Assembly (NCBI RefSeq): GCF_003589595.1
Contig: NW_020654684.1
Span: forward strand, 3,795,930 to 3,859,929
Source of the DNA: Hyposmocoma kahamanoa
Taxonomy: Eukaryota > Arthropoda > Insecta > Lepidoptera > Cosmopterigidae
Direction: 5' to 3'
Length of the DNA stretch: 64,000 bases
Below, in pieces: positions 26,256 to 38,548 of this stretch (positions are counted from its first letter, which is position 1; each line of letters starts with the position of its first letter). The position numbers and the translations under genes were made by a program. Under the pieces are notes generated by a model. It did no database searches, was not told where the DNA came from, and worked only from the letters and a program-made list of their open reading frames with translations.

Positions 26256-28696
26256 GAGGTTCCCATAGTACTTGAACTATGGAGCTTTATGAAAATCACT
26301 CCCATTCACTAGGTAGCACGCAAAGCTACGTCGAACGTTGGTTTTCAATTTCATTCGATAAGCGGCAATCGGGCGCATCGGCCACTGGCTTCATATAAAC
26401 CAAGATTGATCACTCTGTCCTGAGATAAATAGCGCCAATTTACTTCAGCAGTAGGACACGACTTTCACAGAGTTCAGTACTACGTGTCTGCAAGACTCAT
26501 CTTTATTAATTACTAATCCTGAATAAAACCGTTTCTATTTATAAGAAACGGCTTTAAATAGTGATTAAAGGAAATGACAATCGTTTCAAACTTTCAAGTA
26601 AATAGTAATCTAAGCCTGTTTGATATTATTTATGAAAATTAGACAACGATTTGGTCGATGAGTAATATCATAGCAGGGTCGTACAAGGTTCAATCAGTTA
26701 GTATCACTGTAGAATATTCGTATAATGCATTCCCTTATGCATTTATATTATAACAACGACAGTCAAACGTGAACCGCTTTCCTGTCCGAATTCGAAAATG
26801 AAACGTCTCAGTCGTGCCTTTTGACAAGTCGCTGACCAGAGTCGAGTCGATATCATTAGCGATTGCTTGCTTCGTGTCTATCTCACATTTTACATAAAAT
26901 TATTCGTTTCAGTCATTTGTTTGCGTCATAACAGGTTACAATAGTTTACTACTTAAATGTCCAGTTGGTCTCATCGCAGTGAAACACACCAAGGTTTATT
27001 CCAATCATCCAAAGAGTCAAGAAGACGCAGGCTTATTTAAGTTTCTTTCATCGATGTAGAACTATATCTAAATACCTTGACTCGACCATTAATTTACAAA
27101 ATATTTTTACAAATATTTCTGCTTTCTCACAATTAGCCTAACCGCTTAAAAGGCTTTAAATTACTATTTTTTGAGGTCCCTTCGTCGTGCACTCATGATT
27201 ATGTGTACTCACTCCCAAGCTGTCAACCAGCACACACCTTGATCGATTCATTTGTTCGTAAGCTCGTCAGCGTCCACACAATTGACGTTCGTGGGCGATT
27301 TCATAGAACTTCTAACATGAATTTTAACAGAAACGCAATACGATCTATAAAACATATCTAAATATTAAATAAAGCGACTTTAACGTCATGTGGGCGGGCC
27401 CTTATCTAATAAACACACTGATTACCGATTCACCGCGACCTCTGATTGAGTGCACGTTGCACAAGTATAGAATTCAATCGAGTTTGTTGCTTTTTTCATA
27501 AGAAAATAATCATTAAAGTTGTCAAGATAAATGAGGATGGTTTTTTCATTAGTATGGTACATTACATATTTAGAAAGCGAATTTTTATCTCTATATTATG
27601 GCATAGTACCTACATGTATATTATATGAAATAAGCAAAAATATTCCCTAAATAAAATAGCACTAAATTTGAATTACAATCACTTAAAATCTTTATCGTGA
27701 TGTTTTTGAAGGAGTGAAGAAAGACTTAAACACAACACTTAAACCAATAATCGAACGGGCGCTGTAAAGACTCATTTGCACAGCTGACTGCGGCACGGTA
27801 ACGCATAACGTAGCGACGCGGCTCAGATAGCGGATAGTTTGCGATGTGTCGCTGGTCGCAACGCGACTTGACTTCGACAATCACGATCGGTGTGGTTCAT
27901 TGTAGCACAAATATTTTAGGTTATAACTACAACAAAATTAGGTATTTTATGTACTCTGGATACGAAGTAATAGACAGTAAATGAGGTCCAAGGCGACCGG
28001 CAGGACGCGGAGGTAGGTCAAGTCAGATATTAATGTTGAATAGTCGACGACACGTGCACACGCGAGAACGCGGCGCCGGCAGATGTAGCGTTCAAAATAC
28101 CCGTGTTACACCACAGATACACTTACTACTTGCTACATGTACTTACTATCCAAAAGCAAAAGTATTCTAGGTTTAATTATTAACGAGAAGAGAAATTTAT
28201 TTCAAACATAGTATATTAGTGCTGAATTAACTTCTTAAAAAGTTAATGTGTGAGTAGGTATGTATCTGCGAAGCTCCGCAGACAGTGCGACGGCATCGGC
28301 ACACACGGTGACCCAAATCCGTTAATAGGGCACAGACAATGAACTAGCCATCGGTCGACGAACTTGTGTCGACGAACATTCAAGTACACACATAAACCCT
28401 ATTGCGTTTGCACAAGATCCACATGTCAGTGAAACAAGTATGTTTATTTTTAATGTTTTGTGTATTTACGACTTGCTAATTCCAGGAAACATTTATCAAA
28501 ATAGTCCCCCATACTGTTTCATAAGCACACTAAGAGCAGAGGAAGACATAAAACATTTCATTAAGAAAGATATGAAACCACTCCGAGCTATAAATTAACA
28601 GTATCAAAAACTGAGTTGATAGTTTCACACTTAGATGAAGTAAACCGTGCGAGTGGTGTAAAAAAACAATAAAAATTAAACGTTTACAAATTGATA
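26256..28696. other. No gene recognised
   Basis: AT-rich, with a hairpin at 26529-26552 (CCGTTTCT arms) and small GC-rich patches at 27770-27880 and 28030-28080. No coding signal is recognised. Confidence 0.55.
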
Positions 28697-28838
28697 ATTC
28701 AAAACATAAAAAGCTCCGTTGGCCAGAGAGCTGGCAGGTACTTCCGCCAAGGCTTGGACTTTCAAAAAAGGGAAACGTTGGAAACGTCTCTGGGAACTCA
28801 GGCCCACGCCGCGGCCTTCCATGATGTTATCTACCCTG
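28697..28838 (+). other. Candidate coding exon with GTAAGT donor
   Basis: A GC-balanced stretch is open in the frame reading VGQRAGRYFRQGLDFQKRET and AHAAAFHDVIYPG. It ends exactly at a CCTGG|GTAAGT donor, and the frame hits a stop just past it. The acceptor is weak. The product is not recognised. A second frame is also open. Confidence 0.25.
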
Positions 28839-29291
28839 GGTAAGTTAAAGGTAGAGCATTTAAAATACGTTTTATTCTTTCGCCTGTATTGAATTGAATG
28901 TTACATACAAATAAAACTCCGCTACTAGTAATACTTAGCCGTCCGATGGACGTTCCGAAGTGAAATCCTTGCTTTTGTTAATAGCAGTAAACGAACGCAC
29001 AAAGAAATAAAGATCATTGATAAAGTCAATTTTAACCCGGAGACGCGACATTTGTCTAGCTTTTTGTCAAAGACATATAACACGGGAATGAATAGTTCGA
29101 AAAGATGACATTAAAATGCGCGGAACCACAGTTTAGAATGATTTCCGGCGCGTGCGCAGACGTGGTCAAAATTAATGTTACGATTTTAGAATGACAAAAA
29201 AAAAATTAAAAGTGGTTATGAAACATGTGGATTAAAAATAAGATTTAAATAGACCAACTAAACGTAGAACACCTCCTCGATTATGTGGACC

Positions 29292-29495
29292 AATAACGTA
29301 CACACTCATAGACCCGCATTGGGGTGGCCCTGTGTCTCAGGTGCCATGGACTCTCACGTGACAACCACAAATTACGCCCAAACTCACGAAAGAAATAAAT
29401 GTAGGCCATATGAATATTTCTCCCGGTTCGAGAATCGAACCCGAGACCTCTTGCGTGGCAGTCCAGCCTGATAACCGTTCGGGCACAGAGGCAGT
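29292..29495 (-). mobile_element. tRNA-headed SINE, family A
   Basis: This is the reverse complement of the family A body (CACAAATTACGCCCAAACTC) with box B (AATCGAACCC) and box A (ATAACCGTTCGGGC). It has more substitutions than the other copies, so it is probably older. Confidence 0.78.
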
Positions 29496-29631
29496 TTATA
29501 TTAGTAGTATAATTGACTACTCGGTACTAGGATAAGATAACAAAATAAAAATGTAATTGTCCTGACTTTTAAATAGAAATCATTAACACTTAACCTAATA
29601 ATAACGATACTACGGCTTTTGTTCTAAACAG

Positions 29632-29703
29632 GAGGTCCAGAAGCGTAGACCGAACTACAGTATTCTTTGGAATTGCATATTTGGTCCAATATTCGCCTTC
29701 CAG
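29632..29703 (+). other. Candidate 72-base exon
   Basis: The acceptor CTTTTGTTCTAAACAG and donor CTTCCAG|GTAATT bound 72 bases. The phase left by the 28.7-kb candidate exon continues here without a stop (RSRSVDRTTVFFGIAYLVQY), though a second frame is open too. The product is unknown. Confidence 0.25.
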
Positions 29704-31984
29704 GTAATTAATAGAATGACGAAGATGATGATTGTTAAAACATACCCCAGTGGCTCAATAAATTATAGATATTTAAAAATTAATTAATGTCGCTTGAGTG
29801 TATTTAACTGCATACAGTAAACAAGTGATTACGTATAAGTACTGATATCATAATGTACCGTGATTTCCCACGGGCGGAGGTCACACGATAATCGACTCAA
29901 TGTCGACGCAAAACGTCGCATCGACGGCGACGATTATACGGAATTACATGTCCCAACTCAGAGCACACATTATCGTAGCATCATCGTCATCGGGCACAAA
30001 ACAGACTGCAATTTCAACAAAACTTATTTCCGAAAACGATTAGATCAATGCGGAAGCGGTTACAGTTTATTTATGTACACGAATGTAATTGCACGACGCA
30101 TTCACGAATTTAGATAATCCACATGACAGGAATCGTTTTTGTGGTCCTCGTATATTTACACGTCGTATTCATGGTCGTAACCATCTCGGTAAAGATATCG
30201 TGTATGCTTAGGTAATTCAAGCAAACGTTACTTCAAACGAGCTATGGTTGTCTATATGTAAGGATTGGAGCTGCAGGGAAACGAAGTACATTAAACTTAT
30301 CCGGAAAAGATTACTTGATACTAAGAAAGGCTGAATGGTGTAACTGGCTTTGGTTTTGTATTTGGATCATTTTCTTTCTAACAGCTCAAGCGGCACGTGC
30401 AAGGCGGAAAGTGCGCGGGCGGCGCCGTGGGCGGGCCGTCGTTTGTCATTCAGCAAAGTCGCCTGCGTTTGTTTACTCTATTGTTGTGAAGATTTTTGTG
30501 TCGTTAGTTACTCTCTGATGTTATAAAACAACTTTGTCATCACGTAACATAAACTTCATTAGTCTACAGAGTTAAGAGCGTGTCAAGCTTGATACATAAC
30601 AATTAAATTAAATACAACTCTACGCCGCTTGCGATAAGAACGGCCCAAAGTCCATAGTGTCAAGTGTACATTACATGTTAGGTACAACGATTTCAATCTT
30701 TATATTGCATAATTAATAGAATGAAATTGTGATAAAATAGCGAAGGCCGAGGTTACAGCGGCTGGGCTTATCACCTACTGCATTTACATGTTTTCTGACG
30801 GACGGACGACTGACGCGACGTGGGCTGATGTGATGCAGCCTTTATTTTTATCAGAGCAATCTCGTCCAGCGAAGAGCAAGTTCTTTAATTGAATTAAAAC
30901 TGAACGATAAATAATTTTATCACGATGACTAAATTTAAAACACTTAAAAGAAAATCTAGTCCATAACCTAAGTTACATTAATAATGGAGACGGAATACAA
31001 AAAGTATTGTTATTATACAAAATATGCGCTGGATATGGTTATTTACGTTAATTAATAATTTAATTTATTCACCCCAGGAGAACAATTCAAAGGTTTAAAT
31101 ATGCACTAATTGCTCGTTAAAGCTATTTGCATTAAATGAATCCAAACAATCTTACTTCGATTTATAGTGATGATCAAATATTCATAATGACCATGATACT
31201 TGTGTGGGTTGGCTCGGCACAAGTTGTCAAGCAATGTACCTCTCCTGTCATTTTAATTAAAATTAAATGATAACATAATATTCTGTCCTTGTAAAAATTT
31301 CTCATACAATTAACGTTTCAACGAAATATTACACAAATTTAATTGACTTTTGTTTGATAAGGGAGTAGACATTTTTTGGTGTTTGTTAATAATAATAAAT
31401 GCACGCGACAGTAAGTACATAACCCAAAAAAAAACAAATCAAATTGATATTTTATTGAATGGATAAAAAGTTTATCAATCAACCGCCTCAGGCGGATCAA
31501 CGAAATCAAGTCAGCCATATTTTTTGTGGTCGATGTTTTTTTGCTTGTACCGAGTACCTACTTAATACAATATCAATGAATAAATTGAATTTGATGCGTT
31601 TCGAAGCGTGACACCGGCTGGTTGCAAATATGAAAATATTTTAAATTTTTATTGACATAGCTTACTATAATTGGTATTTGATGTCAGATCCCAAATTATT
31701 TTAGTCATATTTAAATCGGCACATATTCAGATCAACGGAAGTTGTAAGGTTCTATAACAAACAATGACTAGCAAGAACCGCGGTGTCGAGGCCGACACAA
31801 ACTGTGTTTTTTTTTCATTAATTTTTCATTTTATTTTAATTAAATGCCTACCTCCGCGTTGCTTTGACGTTATGTAAGTAATTAACCCTCTTTATTCTAA
31901 CTAGTTTAAAACGTTATTCGTATCGTACTGTTTGCTAAAAAACCTGTTACGCCAGGGGTACGGGTACCCAACGCATCGCGTTTG
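29704..31984. other. No gene recognised
   Basis: Apart from the GC-rich module at 30.4 kb, the sequence is AT-rich and without recognisable frames. Confidence 0.55.
30409..30477 (+). promoter_or_regulatory. GC-rich module with forkhead-type site, copy 1
   Basis: AAGTGCGCGG (30409), GTGGGCG (30427) and GCGTTTGTTTACT (30465) occur in this order. TGTTTAC is a forkhead core and GTGGGCG a zinc-finger-type GC box. The same three words recur in order at 48763-48811. Confidence 0.3.
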
Positions 31985-32170
31985 GCTTCCGCGAACTCTT
32001 GTGTACTTGTAATTCATCCTGCATTACGCTTACATTATTTGTTATCCCGAGACGTCATCAACTCGTTATACGTCCCACTGCTGGGCACGAGTCTCTCTGA
32101 GAAGAGGTTAAGAACATCACCACACCAGCTGTGCGGGCTGGGGACTTCATACGTTTTCCAATGGCGGCGA
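31985..32170 (+). repeat. LINE-derived repeat (ACGTCCCACTGCTGGGCAC)
   Basis: The core TTATACGTCCCACTGCTGGG and GCGGGCTGGGGACTTCATAC is a phrase that recurs in the non-coding tails of moth LINEs (from memory). No frame is intact. The boundaries are approximate. Confidence 0.4.
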
Positions 32171-32286
32171 ACCTTTTTTTTTTATTTATTAAAACACTTT
32201 ATTTAAGAAACAATTAATAATAATTAAATAATAATTAAAATTTTTAAGAAACAATTTAAAATATTAGTGAAAAACCTTTGAAAAGC

Positions 32287-32596
32287 TTTTATAATACCAA
32301 GTGACGGGACGAACAAGTCCGTGCGCCTGGTGGTAAGCGACACGCCTGTCCGTAACAGTTGCAATGCCACTCAGAGCTTTAAATCGCGAAGATCTTAGAG
32401 GCACTGCCACTGCGTCCGTCACCCTGACACATAAGTTGACAAGTCCCATGTGCCTGCAATTTCACCAGCACCCTTACCCTTCAAAACCAGAACGCAGTAA
32501 TGTGAGCATTGCAGCTTGGCGGCGAAATAGGTAAGGTGGCAGTTAAGTACTGCCGGGACGAATTGTTTGACAAGGAGCGCTACTGCTACTAAAGTG
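32287..32596 (-). repeat. RTE-like 3'-end repeat, copy 2
   Basis: It aligns along its length with the 25.9-kb copy, including GTGACGGGACGAACAAGTCC, GACAAGTCCCATGTGCCTGC and TTGGCGGCGAAATAGG on the + strand. A SINE of family A follows immediately. Confidence 0.55.
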
Positions 32597-32601
32597 TACT
32601 A

Positions 32602-32818
32602 TAATAATAATAATAACGCACACACTCAACATAGCCCCGCACTAGGGAAACCCTGTGTCGCGGGTGCCATGGACACACACATAGACAACCACAAATTACA
32701 CCCAAACTCACGAGAGAAATAAATGTAGGCCATGCAAATATTTCTCCCGACCCGGGAATCGAATTTGGGACCTCTGCGTGGCAGTCCGGCATGGTAACCG
32801 TTCGGCCACAGAGCCAGT
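32602..32818 (-). mobile_element. tRNA-headed SINE, family A
   Basis: It begins with the complement of the (TTA)n tail (AATAATAATAATAACGCACA) and ends with the complement of the tRNA-like head (GGTAACCGTTCGGCCACAGAG). The body and head are well preserved. It directly follows an RTE-like 3' repeat. Confidence 0.82.
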
Positions 32819-34257
32819 TTACTAAAGTTTAGAAGTAGTACTAGTTGTTCAACATACAGGCTTCCTCACGCCGCTGCTCTCCCTCACCGCGTTGGCACAA
32901 GATATTGTGACCATACATTCACAAATGTACGTGAGTTAGAAATTATAGTCGTAGGTATATATGCCACTGCAGGATTTTGAACCGCCGACCTCACGATTAA
33001 GAAGCAACCTTTCTCCAACGGAGAACAAAAGTTTCGCCACCGACGATCGCGAGAAAAGCAGCTACTTAAATAAGTTAATTCATTTTACTAGCGTTTTCGA
33101 TGACTCGGGCTTTGCGACGAATCGGTTAATAAAGTGACCTGTACGCGTAGTGGAAAGTAATTGGCGCATTTTGTAGTTCAACCGTTTACGTCAATGAGGT
33201 TGCAATTAACATGTGTGCCACTCGCCATTGCCGCTGACCACTGCAATACACGATGCGCCTGCGACTTGCAACGAGTTCGTTCCAACGCAGCGAGTCGCAA
33301 ATTCGCAATAGTGGTTTGGTCAAACCACATAGTAATAAAATAAGATTCAACTCGCATTTTGTACCTTTGCAAATTCATATGACATGTGCTATCACCAAAG
33401 TGACATCGTCAAACTTAATTAAATATTCAATCAAAACTACAATATTCATATATATGTATATATTTTACAGGTGCAGTTTAAATTGTGACATACAATTTCC
33501 AATAAAATGGATTTTTTTAACACTCTTTTGTGTTTACGTACAATAAAAGTTTGACATACTTTAATAGCTTGGGCTAAGTGTGGCCCGTACTATAATGACC
33601 GTAGGAAAATCAAATCCCTACTATTTAGTGCACGATCAGCATGCGCGCGCGACGAACGAACGCGACGACAAATTTTAATGCGAAAGGAAATTTCGCAAAT
33701 AGCCTCACGTCATCGTTGACAGAAATGCGCGAACGCAGCAGTGCAAGCAGCAACGATTGCAATGAAATTATAGGCGGGAAATCAAGATTAATTAAACGAT
33801 CTTGTAGTTAATTAGATCATCAGTAACTTAAGCGGGTTTATTTAAAGTTGATCCTGATTAGGGACTTGACGTAATTTTGAGGGAAGTGAACACAAAGAAG
33901 AGATAAGCAGCTTATTGCTAAACACTTCATTACAAATTATAGGCTTTAGCCTCCCGCTGCGCTGTAACGGGTCACGGCACGTCCCTTTCGATACGTGAAG
34001 GCAATAAACCATTTATTTGTGAGACTATTTTTTTGTATAAATCACAAAACTGGTTTAAAATAATAATTCACCGAAACGTTTTTCTCTCTACAAAAAGAAT
34101 CGACGCAACTGACGCACTGTCTCTTGCATTGTAAAATATTATCATAAATACCATTTTCTAGAAACAACTGGATATGCGAAGTCCGCTATTTAAAAAGTAT
34201 GTTCATCCGTTACAAATGCATTACACAGGACATACAATCCAGGAGTCGCCAGTTTAA
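32819..34257. other. No gene recognised
   Basis: Mixed composition, with a short CpG-rich stretch near 33630-33770. There is no known protein or repeat family. Confidence 0.55.
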
Positions 34258-34457
34258 GGGTCGTATTTCAGAACTCTACTCGATGCTCAAGTCAGGACTT
34301 GAGTATGAGTTAAAGCATTGGAAATACGACCCTAATGGCGAAAAAGTCATACGAAGAAACCATACTCAAGTCCTTGCCATTAGGATCGTATTTGCAGTGC
34401 TTTAAATCATACTCAAGTTCTGACTTGAGCATTGAGTAGAGTTCTGGAATACGACCC
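34258..34457. mobile_element. 200-bp foldback MITE
   Basis: The ends are GGGTCGTATTTCAGAACTCTAC and its near complement, with further inverted blocks around ACTCAAGT. The left flank is TTAA and the right flank TAAA; the second copy (56361-56503) is followed by TTAA. This suggests a TTAA target as for piggyBac-type elements. There is no coding capacity. Confidence 0.65.
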
Positions 34458-35507
34458 TAAATCAGTGTTATGAAGTGATGTAGAATTTTTGCACTGATAA
34501 AAGCTTCGATAAATTAAAAAAAAAATCAATCATGGAATAAAAAGTAGGTAACCTTCGGTTGCTCAAGGGTCACATAATCATATCATACATACAAATTAGA
34601 CGTGTTTTGCGTCGTGAAGATTAATATTATTCGGGTTAATGTGGCATCGTCAGTGTGCCGTTGGTCGATCGTCGGTTGTTGGGTAATATCGCAATTAGTA
34701 TTTTCCTCGGTCATTAGTTAATCACTTTTGTAGTTCTGTCGATATCAATGGACTTCCATTTACGAATATTCTAGTTTATACATAGAAAGTGTTTATTTGT
34801 AATGAATAACTTGAAACTAATTACAATTTCGTAACTTATTTATTTGTGGAAACATAAGTCGTGTAGAGTTGACTGACAGTAACAAAATAAGTAGGTACCC
34901 ATAGTTAATCTGTTTCCGGTCAAACATTACACATAGAAACGTACTTTATTCACTCATTCGTTGTTGCTATTTTCGTCATAATCCGTTGCATTGGCAGTTG
35001 TTAATACAACATTAGAGTTGCAGAAAATTGTAAGTAAGATATTGAGGTATGTACGAGTACCTCTACTAATCAACAAAAGTAAAAAAGACACAATGAAACA
35101 AAAGTGCATCGGACGATAACAAAAGGGCACATCTCGTTCTTGGGGCGTTTTCACAACACACAAAAATGCAATGACAATTCTTAAAGGGAATTTACGTTGT
35201 TTTTAAAACTAAACATTGCGAAAGAAAGTAATTACTAGCATCGGCTGTAATTTTGACCCCACGAACGAAGAGACACTATGTAAAATACCAAAGTCGTCTT
35301 ATCATTGAAAGGGAGTCAGTTTTTGAAAAAATAGTAGGGAATGTTGTGTTTTTCTTCGTGCTATCTGAACAAACGAATATTGGCAATAGTCTAGGTACAA
35401 GATAAGATAGGTAAAAGACGAGTTCAATTAACTTTGTATCATTTCAGTATTTTTGTAAGATTTAAATCGAAGTTTGATGAGGTGTGATCTAATTAACATT
35501 TTTCCAG
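34458..35507. other. No gene recognised
   Basis: AT-rich sequence between the MITE and the first exon-like segment. Nothing is recognised. Confidence 0.55.
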
Positions 35508-35620
35508 TGTCTGCTGTTGTTGGTGCGGTCACTGCGGCGCGGCGCAGGAATTTCGCGAAAGCGGCTGGTGATTTAGACGCGATCGTTAGTTAATTCAGTG
35601 GACTTTAAATATTCAGAGCT
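35508..35620 (+). other. Candidate exon between good splice sites
   Basis: The acceptor ACATTTTTCCAG and donor GAGCT|GTAAGTGCC bound a GC-rich 113-base segment. All three frames contain a stop before the donor, so it would be a non-coding or terminal exon. No product is recognised. Confidence 0.25.
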
Positions 35621-36244
35621 GTAAGTGCCGGCTATTAGTAATGACGGAAAAAGATTAAAGTTAATTCACATGAACCTAACATTTAAGTGAGCTAACGATT
35701 ATGCAATACCCTAGTTGTAAATTGGGAATTCATAACACGTATGTTGTGGGTTTTGAAATATTTAGACATCTTTTGTGTAGTAACCTAAATAAAATTACAT
35801 TTGTTTTCATTAAGTATGTATACATTATGATTAGGTGTTTATGAAGAAGAGACCCGTGTCCGGACGCATGCAGGTTGATACACACAATTGAAATATGTAT
35901 TAAGATATTCCTACCCTCAATTACACAAAAAATGTGGTAATAAATAAATTCCATAACAATTACAAAACTTTAGTGAGCTTATTATTTCAGTCTTTTTCTT
36001 AAATATACATATTTGTATAACATATGCATAGTATATGTATAATATACTATGTTTGCAAAACATTTAACATAACTTTAAATACCGGCAAAACAATCAAATG
36101 AACAAAACTCACCAAAAATGAACAGCAGCGTTGTTTCTTACGTTTCCAAAGAAATGCACAGTTCCACAGTCATACACAAACTCTCACCATTAATTAATTT
36201 GGAGCAACTGAATCCGCGAGAATAGTTTCGATGCGAGTACGGCC

Positions 36245-36444
36245 GAGTGTTGACGACGACGTGCGCCCCGCGCGGTCTCTGCGTGCGATATGCCTGCACC
36301 CGCACTGGGCCGCACTCCGCACCCGCACCACCATCCACCGCCTGCTATGCTAACTTGCCTGTTGTCGTCGGAAGGTACCTATGCGTGGAGCTGCAGTTCT
36401 TCGGCCGGCCGGCGGCCGTCCCAGCTTTCTGCAAACAAAACAAA
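36245..36444 (+). promoter_or_regulatory. CpG-rich segment ending in a strong splice donor
   Basis: About 200 bases of GC-rich sequence, unlike the AT-rich flanks, run into CAAAACAAA|GTGAGTACC, a near-consensus donor at 36445. This is what a first, perhaps non-coding, exon would look like. A 36247-36459 frame is open but unlike any protein I know. Confidence 0.3.
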
Positions 36445-37197
36445 GTGAGTACCTTGTAGTATCCCTCGAGCCAACGATGACAAATCGCTACCTGGATTCC
36501 GCAGCAGCAGATTAGCTGATGCCTTTTTATTGGATATTACTTCTTTGAAAGGGATGGAATGAAGTTATGTGGAAGTATTTCATCCTTTATGTTGATCATC
36601 TTAAAGTTCACATGTATGATTTAGCATCTTTAAAAATATAAGAATATTACCTGCCTAAGGTATAATTTATATTAATCTATTTATTAATACAGAACCTACT
36701 AAAAATACTTTTCTAAATAAGTTTGTATATTTGTTTAAAGCAGTTTAAAACTACCTAGCAAAAAGTAGTCGATGGAGATGGTGGCAGCGAGAAGATAAAT
36801 TAGGGACAGATAATATCTGATTTTCAGATCACTCGTACTATTCTATCTATTGATTCCTTTATTTTTAAATTCAATAATCAATTTATTCATTACATTCACT
36901 TATCCATTTCGTTGGATACAGTTAAAAACTTAAAACTATGTTAGCAGATTACATAAAACAATAAAGCAAACATCACGCGTCACCAGCCCAGCCGTCTTAG
37001 CCCGTCAATTTTGGTGAAATGTTAATATCGGACACGCTACAACCTTCGATACGGTGTTCCGAAAGCCGTTGTCGTAGCCACGCATCCTGCTGGGGGGGAA
37101 GGGAATCATTTCATTCTTTTCATTCAGTCGTATGGATGTCATCTACTCCAGTCTGTGCTTACAACGACGGACATATCATCATCACCTGAACTGTGAC

Positions 37198-37221
37198 CAA
37201 TAATAACGCACACACTCAACA
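37198..37221 (-). repeat. Tail fragment of SINE family A
   Basis: AATAATAACGCACACACTCA followed by ACAT matches the complement of the family A 3' tail and stops there. Only the last couple of dozen bases are present, so the call is tentative. Confidence 0.4.
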
Positions 37222-37918
37222 TACACACAACAAATACCAAAGCACAAAACCTTGTTTGCTGTGTTTTGATGGCACCACTACATGTTGCATATAATTCAGA
37301 GCAGCTACTATATTCGAAGTCGCTTGACACTAACACAACAATAAATAACGACAAATATACGAAATCTTAACATTGTCCACATTGCTCTCTCGACGCACTG
37401 CCGCGCCGCTGTTCGCTTCCCAAAAGCGAACATAACTTCAATATAAGTATACATACACGCAACAAAACACAGCGATCGTCAAACTGATGTAACTTATTTA
37501 TTACGTTTATGCTTACTACGACTTGTCTTGTTGATTTGAACTTTCTGAATTGGTTCACGTCTTGATTTATATTTCTCCCAATGCATTAAGAAATATTAAT
37601 CCCGCATTAAGCCGTAGTGGTGGACTATGATCATAAATCCAGCTTTGAGAATACCATTTTCCAGTAGGAATTGATAGTGTTAATGTGAACCGGCACAACA
37701 GCAAGGACTGGTGCAATAAACTTTGAGGTTTTCTGGAGTGCTCGTGAGTCCTCAATCGTGCATGGCGCGGACGGGGTGCGGGACGCAGGCTAGAGTAGCG
37801 CGCACTGCCGTGGGAGCGGAAGCCGAGCCAAAACATGAACATTTGTTTTTTTTTGCGACCACCGCCCGACGGCTCCACGGCTTCGTGTCGACCGCGAGGA
37901 CAGAGCTCAGTACAGTAC

Positions 37919-37926
37919 TGACGTCA
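37919..37926. promoter_or_regulatory. Palindromic CRE-type site TGACGTCA
   Basis: A full TGACGTCA lies just after a CpG-rich patch (37780-37900). This is the binding site of CREB/ATF-type factors. An isolated 8-mer can occur by chance. Confidence 0.25.
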
Positions 37927-38331
37927 GAGTTTATCAATACTCAAAGTTTATAATAGTTTGGCAGATTTACTAAAATCACAACTGCTAAATAGGTTTAAGA
38001 GTTTATTAAAACAGGGGTTGAAAGAAAAAACTTATTACAGTGTAAATGAAATTTTGAATAAGTAAATTATATTGCTATTTTCATATTTATAATTAAAGTA
38101 GTTTCATAATTTGACTAATAATTTAAGAAAAGGTTCTAAGTGGTATTGTAAAATGTAAAAAAAAACAATTATTTGAAATTATTATTTGTATGTATAACGT
38201 AAAATGTAATTAATTAGAGACACAGCTTTTAATTTAGCATTATTACATTAGTCATTACACATTATGTTGCATTGACTCATATTTTATATATTGCATGTCA
38301 GAAATGGCTAAATGTGTGATACATTATACAA

Positions 38332-38548
38332 CTGCTTCCGTGGCCGAACGGTTACCATACCGGACTGCCATGCAGAGGTCCTGGGTTCGATTCCCAGGCC
38401 GGGAGAAATATGTGTAAGGCCTACATTTATTTCTCTCGTGAGTTTGGGTGTAATTTGTGGTTGTCTATGTGTGTGTCCACGGCACCCGCGACACAGGGTT
38501 TCCCTAGTGCGGGCTATGTTGAGTGTGTGCGTTATTATTATTATTATT
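38332..38548 (+). mobile_element. tRNA-headed SINE, family A, full length
   Basis: The head reads GCTTCCGTGGCCGAACGGTT (box A) with a perfect T-stem-like CCTGGGTTCGATTCCCAGG (box B). The conserved body follows, and the tail is GTTATTATTATTATTATTAG. It is the best copy for defining the family. Confidence 0.85.

Larger units (their letters stand above)
36446..38331. other. No gene recognised
   Basis: A GC-rich patch lies at 37770-37900 next to a TGACGTCA site. Minus-strand frames over it (37567-37878) have no recognisable domain. Confidence 0.5.

Noticed and set aside
37567..37878. 103-codon minus-strand frame
   Set aside because: It covers a GC-rich patch where several overlapping frames are open. 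There is no conserved motif.
38332..38410. Functional tRNA gene
   Set aside because: The A and B boxes and T-stem are good, but the acceptor stem does not pair and the sequence continues into a repeated SINE body.
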